Source: JAIBCC01 sp963763855 (GTDB taxonomy: Bacteria > Acidobacteriota > Blastocatellia > Pyrinomonadales > Pyrinomonadaceae). From it: a stretch of 64,000 nucleotides of DNA. Position 1 is the first letter of the stretch, and the number at the start of each line of letters is the position of its first letter. The translations under genes were made by a program, and so were the position numbers. The stretch covers positions 1 to 64,000 of the forward strand of contig CAVXPU010000011.1 in NCBI GenBank assembly GCA_963763855.1. The letters are read 5' to 3'. Positions 32,371 through 41,468 of the stretch are shown piece after piece. The notes under the pieces were generated by a model, which saw only the letters and a program-made list of their open reading frames with translations, was not told the origin of the DNA and searched no databases.

Positions 32371-32868
32371 CTAAGTATTTTGTGTTCTATATTTAAGAGT
32401 AGAAGCCGCTACGCCCAAATCTTCATCGATCTTTATTCCCAAGATCGCTAGTTTCAAATTTATGATCGCGTAATGATGAACCGTGTGACTTTGCATAAAT
32501 TCGAGCTCACGGGCGAGCGTAGAACCACACCAGGATTCTTCGTTTGTTATGTCGTTCGCACGTTCGTGTCTGACCAAAAGTGTTTGATTAAAGTCAGCGT
32601 TTGCAAGGCTTTGCAGTTTCGCAATCGCTTCGTCAATTTTGGTGAACGCAAACTCACAATCACGCTCAATACGGACATCACGTTTTCGCTGATTATAGTC
32701 AATTCGCCCCGCCTCAAGTCCGGCAGCGAGACAATCAACGAAATCAAGGCAGTGCCTGATATGTCCGCCAATATCTTCATAAACACCTTTGTTTTCAACC
32801 TCTTGCAAAATGGTTTTACCTTGCCGGAGAATTGTTATGCAATCTTGAATTAATAGATGTTCTTTCAT
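32371..32868 (-). CDS. DinB-superfamily protein
   Basis: This 165-aa four-helix protein has potential metal ligands in GGHIRHCLDFVD (about 35-46) and SHTVHHYAIINLKLA (near 131-145), placed as in DinB/YfiT-like metal-dependent hydrolases or transferases. There is no signal peptide. The substrate is unknown; such enzymes often handle low-molecular-weight thiols. It pairs with a DoxX-like gene. Confidence 0.78.
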   Translation of the reverse strand: MKEHLLIQDCITILRQGKTILQEVENKGVYEDIGGHIRHCLDFVDCLAAGLEAGRIDYNQRKRDVRIERDCEFAFTKIDEAIAKLQSLANADFNQTLLVRHERANDITNEESWCGSTLARELEFMQSHTVHHYAIINLKLAILGIKIDEDLGVAASTLKYRTQNT

Positions 32869-32912
32869 AGCAACTTCGCTCTACGCCCTATATATTGGCT
32901 TTGCCGCCGAAT

Positions 32913-35465
32913 TTATTCCAAATTTATCAATAATTTTACTAAATCTCTTATTTTTACCGGTTTTGCACCTTTCGCACGATTTTGGGCACCGATCTCAAAA
33001 GCGATTCGCCATTGTTCAAACAAGGTTTTATACGCGGAAAACAAACTATTCTTGCGGTCGTAAATACTTGTCGCTTCTGATGTTACGCCGTTTAACTCAA
33101 TGATCTTGAAATTTTCGCCGCGTTTGAAATCGTCGACTGACGGAGTGCGGATGTCAAAACGCCCGAAATAAAACCCCTTATAACCCTTACAAATACGGTC
33201 GATCTTCTCTTCAAGTGCGACGGTTTTTATCCAAGATCCATCAAGGAAAATCGCTCCGCGTGAATGCGTTCCAATATCAACTATGCGGAAATTTTCGTTC
33301 TTTTTTGGTACAAAATCAAGTTTTTCGTGATTGCGTTCGAAATATTTTTCCGCCATACAAACCGCTCTCTCATCCCGCAAAATCAACGTTTCAAGCGTCG
33401 AAGTTCCGTCGCCCGAAACGCTGGGAAACTGCTTTTCCGTTATCGCAAAGATCTTGCCTTTTTCCGCATTTGGATAGCGATAATAAAAAACTCCGAATTC
33501 ATCACCGACCGCAAATTCCTGCAAAATAACATCTTGCATGGATTCCTGAAGACGTTGTCCCAGTTCGTCCAAATTTTTGACAATAAAAACATCCGCACCG
33601 CGTTCACCAACATCGGGCTTCAAAGCAATCGGAAAATTCAAATCATTTTCGTCAAGAAAGCGTTTCGCAGATTCAATATTTTCAGCGTCTTTCGGCAAAA
33701 AAAGATGTCTTAATAAATAAGGTTGTGCAGCTTCGGATTCATACAAACCTTTGTAAATTTCGTCCTTTGATTCGCCGATAAAACCGCTCGCGTAAATTGC
33801 GGGATTTGCACACGTAAATGTATTCAAACCGCGAAATTTTGTCCCCAGCCACGCAACGTAGACCAAAACTGGCGGATAAAACATTTGCATCGACCAAAAT
33901 TCCCAATGCCTTAATCGCCCAAGTTTGCCTACGAAAAGCCTTCTGCCACGCCACGTTGAAAGTTGCAAAATCAAACGCACGAGTAAGTAAAGTGCAACGA
34001 TAAAAATCGCGATTTGCCACCATGAAGTCATCAGCGAATTTCTAACGAATTCCGCCCCAAGCCAATACGAAAGCCCAACCAAAAGCGGCGTCCAAACGCA
34101 AACTGCGAGAAGAAAATACAAGGCGAACAGCCAAAAATTCGTTTTCGCTACTCCGGCAAAGAAATACGTTGGTAAACGCAATCCCGGAACAAAACGACTC
34201 AAAAATATCGCCCACGCACCCTTTTTCTTAAACCAATCAGACGCACGCTCAACCGACGGTTCCTTGATAAACCATTTCAACGGTGCATATTTCAGTGCTT
34301 TTCTTCCAAAAAATCTGCCTGCCAAAAACAACAATAAATCGCCAAGATAAATCCCGAAAATACACGCAAAAATCGCCAAAGTCAGCGAAATTCTACCTTG
34401 TCCCGCTAAGACTCCGGCGGTTATACAAGTTAAATCTTCGCTTATCATTGTCGAAAGCACGATGAGCAAAAAGAAGACAAAAGCCGTCGCACCTTTTGCT
34501 TCGGACATTTCGAAAGTGAAAGGTTTCCTTGCTTCTTCTGTCCTTGAAATATCAGCGTTTGAACGAATTACAGCTTTTCCGCTTTCAACTTTCGCAAAGA
34601 AATCAAGCAGTAACGGCGACACTTTCTCAGGTCGCATAAACGTAAAAAAGTGATTATCGTCGAGCTCGTGATACTCGCTTTGCGGAACGATTCTCGCGTG
34701 TTCGCGGGCGGTTTCCACAGGCACAAGCGAATCGTCTTTACCGTGAACTATCAAAAAGGGTTTGTCGGTTTTGTCTAAGATGTCACGTAAAGGTCGCTGA
34801 TCGGAATCGTAAAAATTCCTGCAAAAAGGCGTGAAAACGTCATCGAAAATCCCAAAATGCGGTGTCAAGTTTTCCAATGCCCAAAATGCCGCCAACTGCA
34901 ACCCATGAATTCCGTGATTTAGCGAATAATCACCCAAAAGTTCATATTCCTGAACGCCGATCGCCGATTGCAAAGTTATCGACGCGACCTTTTCGGGAGC
35001 AATCTTTTCGAGACTCAAAACAACACCGCCGCCCATGCTAAAACCGACGAAATGAGCCTTTTCAATATTTATCTTGTCCAAAAAATCCCGCACGTAATAG
35101 GCATGAGCGAGGAATGAATAATCTGGAATTTGTTTGGTTGAATCGCCAAAACCGGGCAAATCTATCGCAATTACGCGATGATTTTCGCTGAGTACTGGAA
35201 TGAGTGCGTCAAATGATCCGCCGTCGCCCGGGCTTCCGTGAACCAAGACAATAGGTGCCGTGTTTGCCTGATGTTTTTGGCGAAAATCATTGTAGGCGAG
35301 TTGGATAAATTTGTCGGTAGCCCGTTGATTCTCTATGGAGTGAAGTTCTACAAAAGATTTATTCTGATCCGATGAAGACTCAATATTTGCCTGTCTTACA
35401 AATGTGGAACCAAGCAAAATCAGAACATAAATTACTAAAAACCATTTGAGAATTTTCATTAACAT
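32913..35465 (-). CDS. Three-part fusion: alpha/beta hydrolase, DedA/VTT membrane domain, ATP-grasp-like domain
   Basis: An N-terminal membrane helix precedes an alpha/beta hydrolase (VHGSPGDGGSFD; nucleophile elbow GFSMGGG; Asp in HGKDDSLVP; His in DDNHFFTF). A DedA/VTT domain follows (about 325-500) with SEDLTCITAG, YLGDLLLFLAGRFFG and SRFVPGLRLPTYF, the latter matching the DedA R-x3-G-x-R motif. The last third (about 590-830) looks like ATP-grasp: FPIALKPDVGERGADV, ILQEFAVGDEF and a late IIELNGVTSEA. DedA proteins move polyprenyl phosphates or phospholipids; the fusion suggests lipid-linked envelope chemistry (inference). The start ATG may be 35459 instead. Confidence 0.88.
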   Translation of the reverse strand: MLMKILKWFLVIYVLILLGSTFVRQANIESSSDQNKSFVELHSIENQRATDKFIQLAYNDFRQKHQANTAPIVLVHGSPGDGGSFDALIPVLSENHRVIAIDLPGFGDSTKQIPDYSFLAHAYYVRDFLDKINIEKAHFVGFSMGGGVVLSLEKIAPEKVASITLQSAIGVQEYELLGDYSLNHGIHGLQLAAFWALENLTPHFGIFDDVFTPFCRNFYDSDQRPLRDILDKTDKPFLIVHGKDDSLVPVETAREHARIVPQSEYHELDDNHFFTFMRPEKVSPLLLDFFAKVESGKAVIRSNADISRTEEARKPFTFEMSEAKGATAFVFFLLIVLSTMISEDLTCITAGVLAGQGRISLTLAIFACIFGIYLGDLLLFLAGRFFGRKALKYAPLKWFIKEPSVERASDWFKKKGAWAIFLSRFVPGLRLPTYFFAGVAKTNFWLFALYFLLAVCVWTPLLVGLSYWLGAEFVRNSLMTSWWQIAIFIVALYLLVRLILQLSTWRGRRLFVGKLGRLRHWEFWSMQMFYPPVLVYVAWLGTKFRGLNTFTCANPAIYASGFIGESKDEIYKGLYESEAAQPYLLRHLFLPKDAENIESAKRFLDENDLNFPIALKPDVGERGADVFIVKNLDELGQRLQESMQDVILQEFAVGDEFGVFYYRYPNAEKGKIFAITEKQFPSVSGDGTSTLETLILRDERAVCMAEKYFERNHEKLDFVPKKNENFRIVDIGTHSRGAIFLDGSWIKTVALEEKIDRICKGYKGFYFGRFDIRTPSVDDFKRGENFKIIELNGVTSEATSIYDRKNSLFSAYKTLFEQWRIAFEIGAQNRAKGAKPVKIRDLVKLLINLE

Positions 35466-35602
35466 AGATTTTACGACAGGAGTTTACAATTGTTTTGGAA
35501 TAAAAGTCGTTATTTCGAGCATAAAACTAAATGTTATTTATTAAAAACCCGGAAAAGGATAAAATGAGCGTAATTTTCAATTTTGCATTGTAAATAAAAC
35601 AA

Positions 35603-36277
35603 ATGCAGCTTATTAAACAAAACATTATTTTGGTTCTTTTCGTGATGTTTTTTATTGTCCCGGCAAATTTTGCACAGGTAAAAACGCAAAATAGTACAAA
35701 CTTTGCGATCAAAGAAACCAAAAAAATACTTAACGAAATTTTAGGAAAATCGTTTCCTGAGCTTGATGCTAAAGAGATAAAGATTAGAGCGTTTCAAAGT
35801 AACGATACTTTTTTCAAAGCACAATTTTCAATTAGCCGTTTTCTTACTTTTCGGCGTATGCAGACGACGATTTTTGTTAATCCTATCGTTTATGAAGGGA
35901 AAGCACCCGAGGGGGGAATTCGGGCGATTTTGGCACATGAGATGGCTCATGCAATTTATTATGAAAGGAAGAATCGCTTTCAGCTTCTCGGACTCGTAAG
36001 CTTAATTAATAGAGATTTTACGGCTAAATTTGAACGGACGGCAGACCTTGTCGCGATTGAAAAAGGTTATGGATCAGGTTTGATAAGCTATCGAGAATGG
36101 CTTTATAGCGTTATCTCGGAGAAACAAATCACGATTAAAAAGCGTAATTATTTTACGCCGGAAGAACTAAAAATTATCATTCAGGGTTACGAGAAAAATC
36201 CGGAAATAATGCGAAGCTTGAAGAAGCGTGTGCCGAGAAATTTAGAGGAAGTTAAAGCAGTGTTTAAAGAAGGATAG
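35603..36277 (+). CDS. Secreted putative zinc metalloprotease (HEMAH)
   Basis: A signal peptide (about 1-24, ending NFAQ) precedes a domain with ILAHEMAHAIYY, an HExxH zinc motif, and a downstream FERTADLVAIEKGYG whose acidic residues could supply the third ligand. This arrangement resembles M48-like or related peptidases of small size. At 224 aa it is complete. It lies 10 bp before an acyltransferase gene on the same strand. Confidence 0.75.
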   Translation: MQLIKQNIILVLFVMFFIVPANFAQVKTQNSTNFAIKETKKILNEILGKSFPELDAKEIKIRAFQSNDTFFKAQFSISRFLTFRRMQTTIFVNPIVYEGKAPEGGIRAILAHEMAHAIYYERKNRFQLLGLVSLINRDFTAKFERTADLVAIEKGYGSGLISYREWLYSVISEKQITIKKRNYFTPEELKIIIQGYEKNPEIMRSLKKRVPRNLEEVKAVFKEG

Positions 36278-36287
36278 TTTATGTTTT

Positions 36288-37070
36288 ATGTTGAAGCCGT
36301 CTCCAAATATTACTGAGGTTAAATCCGATTCAAACGGGAAGTCTGCACTTCGTTACACCGTGAAAATCGCCGAAACGCTTGACGAGATAAATTCGGCTTT
36401 GCGGCTTAGATTCGAAGTCTTTAATGTCGAATTCTCAAATCAGGAAGTTGACGAAAACACTATAAAACTTGAGTTTGATGAATTCGACGCAAAGTGCCGA
36501 CATTTGATCGTAATAGAAACTGCAAGCGGCAAAACTGTTGGAACATATCGGCTTAATTGCCTGGAAACGGTCGGAACCGCAAGCGGATTTTATTCTTTCA
36601 CAGAATTTAGTATTGAGGATTTGCCGTCGGAAGTCTTGGCAGAGTCGGTGGAAATTGGAAGAGCTTGTATTGCCCGGGAACATCGAAATACAAAGGTTCT
36701 TTTTCTCTTGTGGAAGGGTTTAGCGGATTTTCTGAAGCAGGCAAAAAAACGATATTTATTTGGGTGTTGTTCAATTTTTACGACTGATGCTGAAATCGGT
36801 TCAAGAGTATTTAAACAGTTGGAAAATAAAGGTTTTCTGCACCGGAATCTTCGTGTAGCACCGCGTAAAGAGGAAATTAGCGAACAAGAAAATGTCATGC
36901 GTAATGAGGAAATTGAATTACCGAATCTCTTTAATATGTATCTGAAAATTGGTGCAAAAATTTGCAGCAAACCGATGATAGATCGTAAATTTGGTACGAT
37001 TGATTATTTTGTAATCTTTGATCTGCAAACCCTTAATAAAAAATACCGTGCGATGTTTTTTGGAGAATAA
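36288..37070 (+). CDS. GNAT-type acyltransferase (hemolysin/OlsB-like)
   Basis: The segment ALRLRFEVFNVEF, followed by FDEFDAKCRHLIVIE and KTVGTYRLN, matches the N-terminal half of the ornithine-acyl-ACP/autoinducer-synthase-like GNAT family. Further on, VEIGRACIAREHRN is the acyl-donor binding region. Such enzymes make lyso-ornithine lipids or related N-acyl amino acids. At 260 aa it lacks an attached O-acyltransferase domain. A second gene for full ornithine-lipid synthesis is not nearby. The substrate is inferred only from family. Confidence 0.8.
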   Translation: MLKPSPNITEVKSDSNGKSALRYTVKIAETLDEINSALRLRFEVFNVEFSNQEVDENTIKLEFDEFDAKCRHLIVIETASGKTVGTYRLNCLETVGTASGFYSFTEFSIEDLPSEVLAESVEIGRACIAREHRNTKVLFLLWKGLADFLKQAKKRYLFGCCSIFTTDAEIGSRVFKQLENKGFLHRNLRVAPRKEEISEQENVMRNEEIELPNLFNMYLKIGAKICSKPMIDRKFGTIDYFVIFDLQTLNKKYRAMFFGE

Positions 37071-37071
37071 G

Positions 37072-37103
37072 AAGAAGACAGCCAGTTAGTGATTGTCTTT
37101 TTT
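37072..37103 (+). terminator. Weak intrinsic terminator after the acyltransferase gene
   Basis: AAGACA (37075-37080) pairs with TGTCTT (37094-37099) across a 13-nt loop and is followed by T residues. The remaining 37104-37423 stretch is AT-rich, and I see no gene or repeat in it. Confidence 0.5.
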
Positions 37104-37423
37104 ACATCCTTACAGAGAACATTAAAAGCAACGTGTTTGCGTTCGTTGACAGCTGTGGCTATTTGTAAATCTGCCGAAAGATTGGAATTGATATAAATTT
37201 CCATATGTGAATAAATTGAAATTATCAGCTGAATGAAGTAGTAGTTTATTTTGAGCGGAACACAAAAAAATTGGCGTTAATTTTAATTCCAACTCTAACG
37301 ATTATTCGCAACTTTAGCTTGCATTGATTCAATGAAGGTAAAAGTTTTTATATGAGATTAAAAATCAGACATCTAGTTAGGAAATAGTTTTATTTGTGAA
37401 AACTAAAAGTAAAATAAGATTGT

Positions 37424-38611
37424 TTAATATAAAGTAAACGAACTAACTACGCCGATATAACAATTCTTGCTGCTCAAATTACGCGAAAGAGCAAACGTAA
37501 ATTTTCCATCTACCGAATCTCCATTATTTTTGACGATAGCGTATCTAACCGTATTTCTTAATTCTTCGTTTCTAATCAGAAGGAAGAATTTTTTATGTCC
37601 CACTGATTCATCTATAATTTCAAAAATATCAAACCGAAACATATCCGCGTCAATACAACTTTCATATTGACTAATATTACGAATGCTGGCTACAACACTA
37701 ACTAATTTTCCGTAGTAATTTTCCGCATAAGTATCAATTTGCAATAAGTTCAATGGCTTGAGCGAATCAGTCTTCGGTGGCTTGGGGAACGGTGTGCATT
37801 GTGAGCCGCTTTTAAAGCCTTTCGTCTCCGCCTCTTCTTTTCCACTGAATAAAACCTTAGTCGAATCATTTATTTTCGTGGATTCGACACAATTAAAAGA
37901 GTAGTAATTCTTACTTTCTGAATCGCCGATAAATTCTATCCTTCGAGAAGTTACCGATTTTTGATTTGAAGGAGAGACAACAGATGTGGCAGGCTCACTT
38001 TTAGGATTTCCCGAAAAATATTTCGAGAATTTGTTGACAGCAGGAACAACGGCATAAATTTCGCCCGACGATCCATTGAAAAACACATATTTCAAAGGAA
38101 TGAAATCTATTGACTTAAATCGTTTATCAAATCTGATTGGAAAGCCGTAAACCGCAAGCCGTAGATTTTGCTTGATTGAGTTTACCGTTTCAGGATTTAC
38201 CTTCAAAACAGCTACTTCCAAACCCTTGGAAAGTTTTTCATAAGCAGGAGAAACAACATTCAAAACATAATCTGAATCGGCAATTTTGCGATTGTAGAAA
38301 TCGGATGTTATTTCACCTACACCTTTATCGTAATTTAGCCCCTCTTGTACAATAAAAACTACTTCCGATAGAGGTTTGTTTTGGTATTTTGTTTCTAGCA
38401 GAAATGACTTTAAGCGGACTTTGTAGGCATCGTCCGTTTCATTCGGTGTTTGAATAACTTCATCTTTAAGACTTTCAGTAAACACAATAACTTCGGCGGG
38501 ATTATCTCCTGAAATTATTGTCTGTTTTGATTGCTCGTTAGTTGGAGTTTGTGCTAATAAAGTAAAAGAAAGTAATAATATCAATAAAATGGGGGTGGAG
38601 TATTTTTTCAT
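37424..38611 (-). CDS. Secreted protein of unknown function (395 aa)
   Basis: A signal peptide (MKKYSTPILLILLLSFTLLAQ) precedes a mostly beta-rich protein. The N-terminal part has LKDEVIQTPNETDDAYKVRLKSFLLETKY; the middle has a Ser/Pro/Asn-rich linker (about 205-225). The C-terminus contains LVSVVASIRNISQYESCIDADMFRFDI. Four cysteines in the second half may form disulfides. No catalytic motif or family is recognised. It is isolated between two intergenic gaps, probably monocistronic. The 38612-38835 gap upstream holds its promoter; no other feature is evident there. Confidence 0.7.
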   Translation of the reverse strand: MKKYSTPILLILLLSFTLLAQTPTNEQSKQTIISGDNPAEVIVFTESLKDEVIQTPNETDDAYKVRLKSFLLETKYQNKPLSEVVFIVQEGLNYDKGVGEITSDFYNRKIADSDYVLNVVSPAYEKLSKGLEVAVLKVNPETVNSIKQNLRLAVYGFPIRFDKRFKSIDFIPLKYVFFNGSSGEIYAVVPAVNKFSKYFSGNPKSEPATSVVSPSNQKSVTSRRIEFIGDSESKNYYSFNCVESTKINDSTKVLFSGKEEAETKGFKSGSQCTPFPKPPKTDSLKPLNLLQIDTYAENYYGKLVSVVASIRNISQYESCIDADMFRFDIFEIIDESVGHKKFFLLIRNEELRNTVRYAIVKNNGDSVDGKFTFALSRNLSSKNCYIGVVSSFTLY

Positions 38612-38835
38612 TTTAACCTCTAAATTAATTTATCTATCAATCCTTTTTGATATTTATCTTCTTACGTGGAACTCATTGTTTTCACTACTTCCGAAGACGA
38701 ACCTGATTTGGCTAATAATTCATCTTGGAAATAATAAAACATTCACCCAATATTGCCAAGTTTTTTTATGACCATCGTTTTTCTGCATTTTTCTATCCGT
38801 AAGTGTCACAGACAATATTTTTATTTTTAAACAAT

Positions 38836-38880
38836 AAAAATCGGCAAGGTAGCGTAAATGCTATACTTGCCGATTTTTTT
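38836..38880. terminator. Strong bidirectional hairpin downstream of the tRNA
   Basis: AATCGGCAAG (38839-38848) pairs with CTTGCCGATT, extended by an inner TAGC/GCTA stem (38850-38853 and 38860-38863). It is flanked by A-runs on one side and T-runs on the other, so it can terminate either strand. On the minus strand it lies 5 bp after the tRNA 3' end. Confidence 0.88.
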
Positions 38881-38884
38881 CTTA

Positions 38885-39207
38885 TGCCCTCAATAGGATT
38901 CGAACCTATAACCAACGGATTATGCTTACCTACTACGGCTTTCGCCGCCTCTTTCGAGTTTGTGGTCTGGACTTTCTCTTCGCTTTACGCGTCTGCCGTC
39001 AAGTCTCTACACATTCTGATCAATAATCAGCTTTGCTCGGGATCACCATATTATTTTCATAATTTAGGCTTCCCCGAATTTGACAGATTCTACTAAAATG
39101 CTAACCTTCGATAACAAATTAGCAACCCAATTTTCAAAAAACCATATCAATTTAGAAGTAGGTTTTTATTTCTGAGTCCGCTGCTCTAACCGTTGAGCTA
39201 CAAGGGC
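38885..39207 (-). tRNA. tRNA with CAU anticodon (Ile or Met) interrupted by a group I intron
   Basis: Exon 1 (39175-39207) gives GCCCTTG acceptor, GCTC/GAGC D-stem and GCGGA anticodon 5' stem ending CT. Exon 2 (38885-38924) begins CATAATCCGT, supplying anticodon CAU, the matching 3' stem, a T-arm ATAGG-TTCGAAT-CCTAT and TGAGGGC plus discriminator A. The joined tRNA is 73 nt with all four stems paired; CCA is not encoded. The loop CTCATAA and surrounding bases resemble tRNA-Ile(CAU), read after lysidine modification, but elongator Met cannot be excluded. About 250 nt separate the exons. Confidence 0.88.
38925..39174 (-). ncRNA. Group I self-splicing intron (about 250 nt) in the tRNA anticodon loop
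   Basis: Reading the minus strand, conserved core elements are visible in order. They are a P-like AATTCGGGGAAGCCTAA, a Q-like ATCCCGAGCAAAGC, an R-like GTGTAGAGACTTGACGGCAG and an S-like AAGAGAAAGTCC, as in the IC3-type tRNA introns of cyanobacteria and plastids. P3 pairing (TCTGTC with GACGGCAGA) and P7-type pairing are consistent. By the rule of a U before the 5' site and G at the 3' end, splicing would occur after U33 and before the CAU anticodon. No homing endonuclease fits inside. Confidence 0.85.
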
Positions 39208-39259
39208 GTTGAGCTAATTTAGTTTAGTAAAAAGTGTAGCTCGCCGCAAATGGCAAATT

Positions 39260-39763
39260 CTAATTTTTCTCCAGCATCAATTCTGTGAGTTCGTAAAAGG
39301 CTTGTTCTACTTTTTCGCCGGTTTTGGCACTCGTCCGCAAAACTCTCCAACCGTGTTTTTTCTGCATTTCTTCAATTTCTTCATCGGTAATCGCGACTTG
39401 ATCGACCAAATCATTTTTATTTAATAGAACATAAAATGGAATGTCGCCTACTTCGTGTTCTACCATTTGCTGAATCGAAAATGCGGTAACAAAGGTCTCA
39501 TGACGAGTTAAATCAACCACCATAAACAAACCGGATGCTCCACGCAGAAATGATGGGCGAATCTTAAATTCATTGTCTTCCCCCTGCAAATCCCACAGCA
39601 AAAGCGTGACATCTTTGCCATAAACGGAAAATGTTTTTTTGTCGATTTTAAAGCCGATTGTGGAGTAGTATTTTTCCGAATAAATGCTCTTCACAAAACG
39701 CTGCACAAGGCTCGTTTTACCAACTCCGGAAGCTCCAAGCATACATATCTTTTTTTGAATCAT
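39260..39763 (-). CDS. Ras/Rab-like small GTPase
   Basis: All G motifs are present: GASGVGKTSL (P-loop), the switch region YYSTIGFKID, WDLQGED (DxxG), NKND (guanine specificity) and TSAK. In the switch II DxxGQ motif the Gln used for GTP hydrolysis in Ras is replaced by Glu (DLQGE), which may slow hydrolysis. The 167-aa protein lacks lipidation motifs. Its start overlaps the stop of the OmpA-like gene (ATGA), so translation is coupled. It is probably a switch controlled by the roadblock-like region of that neighbour (inference). Confidence 0.9.
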   Translation of the reverse strand: MIQKKICMLGASGVGKTSLVQRFVKSIYSEKYYSTIGFKIDKKTFSVYGKDVTLLLWDLQGEDNEFKIRPSFLRGASGLFMVVDLTRHETFVTAFSIQQMVEHEVGDIPFYVLLNKNDLVDQVAITDEEIEEMQKKHGWRVLRTSAKTGEKVEQAFYELTELMLEKN

Positions 39764-41442
39764 TGCTTTATTAAAATAACATTAAAATCTACTTTACACG
39801 CAGAACCATTGTTTGTGCCAATTCCCACGGGCTTAATTGATTGACCGGCAGCTTTCAATTTTTCTGACTTGCTTTTCAATAATTCTGCAATTTTTATTGC
39901 CCGCAAATTGCTAATTTTTTCGTTCATCTCGGGTGTTCCGCTTTTATCAGCCATGCCGTCAATTTCCAGCTGCCAGTTATCCGCAGAGTCTTTCAGAATC
40001 TCTAAATCGCTCACGATTTCGTCGATCTTTGAGTCTTCGCCTTTGGCAAAATCGGTAGTTCTGCAATTGAAATAAATGGATTGAGATTCGATTTTTGTTT
40101 TCAAAGCTTCAGGGGAAAAACGTATTCCGTTTGTTCCGGCGAGTGCCGCTGAAAGCTTTTTGGCTTCGTTAAACCATTGGTTCGAGGCGTTACCGCTAAC
40201 CAACAGAAAATTATTCTCAAGGGTTAATTTTACCCCATCGGGCGGTTTCAAAAGTTGATTTGCTCTTGCCAAAACCATCGTTGAACTTAAATCCTGATAA
40301 GCCTTCCAATTTGAATCAATTTCATCTTTTTCCAGATTATATTCACCTAAAATACTCTCCGGATCAATCGCCAATGGATCACGCAAACCAGTGATCGAAT
40401 TTTTGAGCCAACCCCGATCTGTTTCGGTTACGACAATTCCGGATTCGGTTTTTAAGCGATTTAGATAAGAAGACCAACGCCAATAATCAAGCACGTAAAT
40501 AAATCCCAAAACCAGAATCAGAATTCCGGCACTTCCCAGTAAAATATTAGACGGCTTGAGGAAAGAAGAATTATCTTTGGTTTCAGAATTACTGAGTTGA
40601 AATTGCAGGCAATTATCGAGCATTGGGCGGCTTTTTTCGAAAATATCGATGTCGCCATTAAAATTTTCAAAGTCTTCCTGCTGAACAAATTGGATTGCTT
40701 CAATCGCTTCTTTGAAAATTTCCCGCAGCGTTAATGGCGGATTTCCTCTGATAACACCTGCCAAAATCGCATCAGGACTTCGCTCAAGCCAAACGGAAAG
40801 ATCATTTAACTGAAGTGAATCGAGCGTTGCATTTTCAGATTCTTTGAAAGAATCGCGGGCAAAATCCTGAATCGCAGTAAGCATTGCCGAAACCATGTCT
40901 GCATCTTGCGAAGCGTCTTTATTGCTCGAAGAAACGTGCTGAAGCAACCCGCCGGTTTCGCGATGAATCAGAAAAACTTCTTCAACGCGATAAAGGAGGG
41001 AATTGAGCATCACAACTTCAGCAAAAGGTTTTCCCGTTTGCCAAGCTTCAAATCGCCAACGCAATCCCTTTGGCGAAACACTATTTTCCAATGTTTTATT
41101 GAGCGATTGAACCATTTGGCTCAAGGCTTCGGCAATCGCTTTGCGGATGGCAGGACCAATAACGGGAAATAATGCTTCGGCTAATATTTCAGGATTTTGT
41201 TGAACGGATTGACGAATATTGTCTTCAACCAAAGGCAGGGTCGCATTGGCTAATTGTTTGTCTTTTTGAGTGCTGTGGGAAATCGCGTTTGGTAAAACTT
41301 CGCTTACTTCTTCAGCTTGAATAAGCAACCTACGCAGTTCCGCAAGTTCATTAGCCCGGCTTTCGGCAGAAGAATTTTCATACATTTCGGCTTCTACGGA
41401 AGGAATTTTTTCTTTCTCCATTTTCAGAGCTTTCAATGCCAT
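39760..41442 (-). CDS. Membrane protein: cytoplasmic roadblock-like region, TM, BON-like and OmpA-like periplasmic domain
   Basis: Residues 1-298 are cytoplasmic-looking. About 150-250 read EEVFLIHRETGGLLQHV, SAMLTAIQDFARDSF and GVIRGNPP, like roadblock/LC7 proteins that regulate small GTPases. A single membrane helix follows (about 299-320). The periplasmic part has a BON-like segment (VKLTLENNFLLVSG) and an OmpA/MotB-type end (LEIDGMADKSGTPEMNEKISNLRAIKIAELL) that would bind peptidoglycan. This is the only visible trans-envelope link in the locus. The GTPase gene overlaps its stop. Roadblock assignment is by eye and needs structure-level support. Confidence 0.8.
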   Translation of the reverse strand: MALKALKMEKEKIPSVEAEMYENSSAESRANELAELRRLLIQAEEVSEVLPNAISHSTQKDKQLANATLPLVEDNIRQSVQQNPEILAEALFPVIGPAIRKAIAEALSQMVQSLNKTLENSVSPKGLRWRFEAWQTGKPFAEVVMLNSLLYRVEEVFLIHRETGGLLQHVSSSNKDASQDADMVSAMLTAIQDFARDSFKESENATLDSLQLNDLSVWLERSPDAILAGVIRGNPPLTLREIFKEAIEAIQFVQQEDFENFNGDIDIFEKSRPMLDNCLQFQLSNSETKDNSSFLKPSNILLGSAGILILVLGFIYVLDYWRWSSYLNRLKTESGIVVTETDRGWLKNSITGLRDPLAIDPESILGEYNLEKDEIDSNWKAYQDLSSTMVLARANQLLKPPDGVKLTLENNFLLVSGNASNQWFNEAKKLSAALAGTNGIRFSPEALKTKIESQSIYFNCRTTDFAKGEDSKIDEIVSDLEILKDSADNWQLEIDGMADKSGTPEMNEKISNLRAIKIAELLKSKSEKLKAAGQSIKPVGIGTNNGSACKVDFNVILIKQ

Positions 41443-41468
41443 TTTCCAAGTCTCAAGTCTTTTTGGGG

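Noticed and set aside
38803..39096. Open frame on the plus strand reading SIGFEPITNGLCLPTT
   Set aside because: This is the classic spurious peptide from the antisense of a tRNA gene; the tRNA exon and intron lie on the minus strand here.
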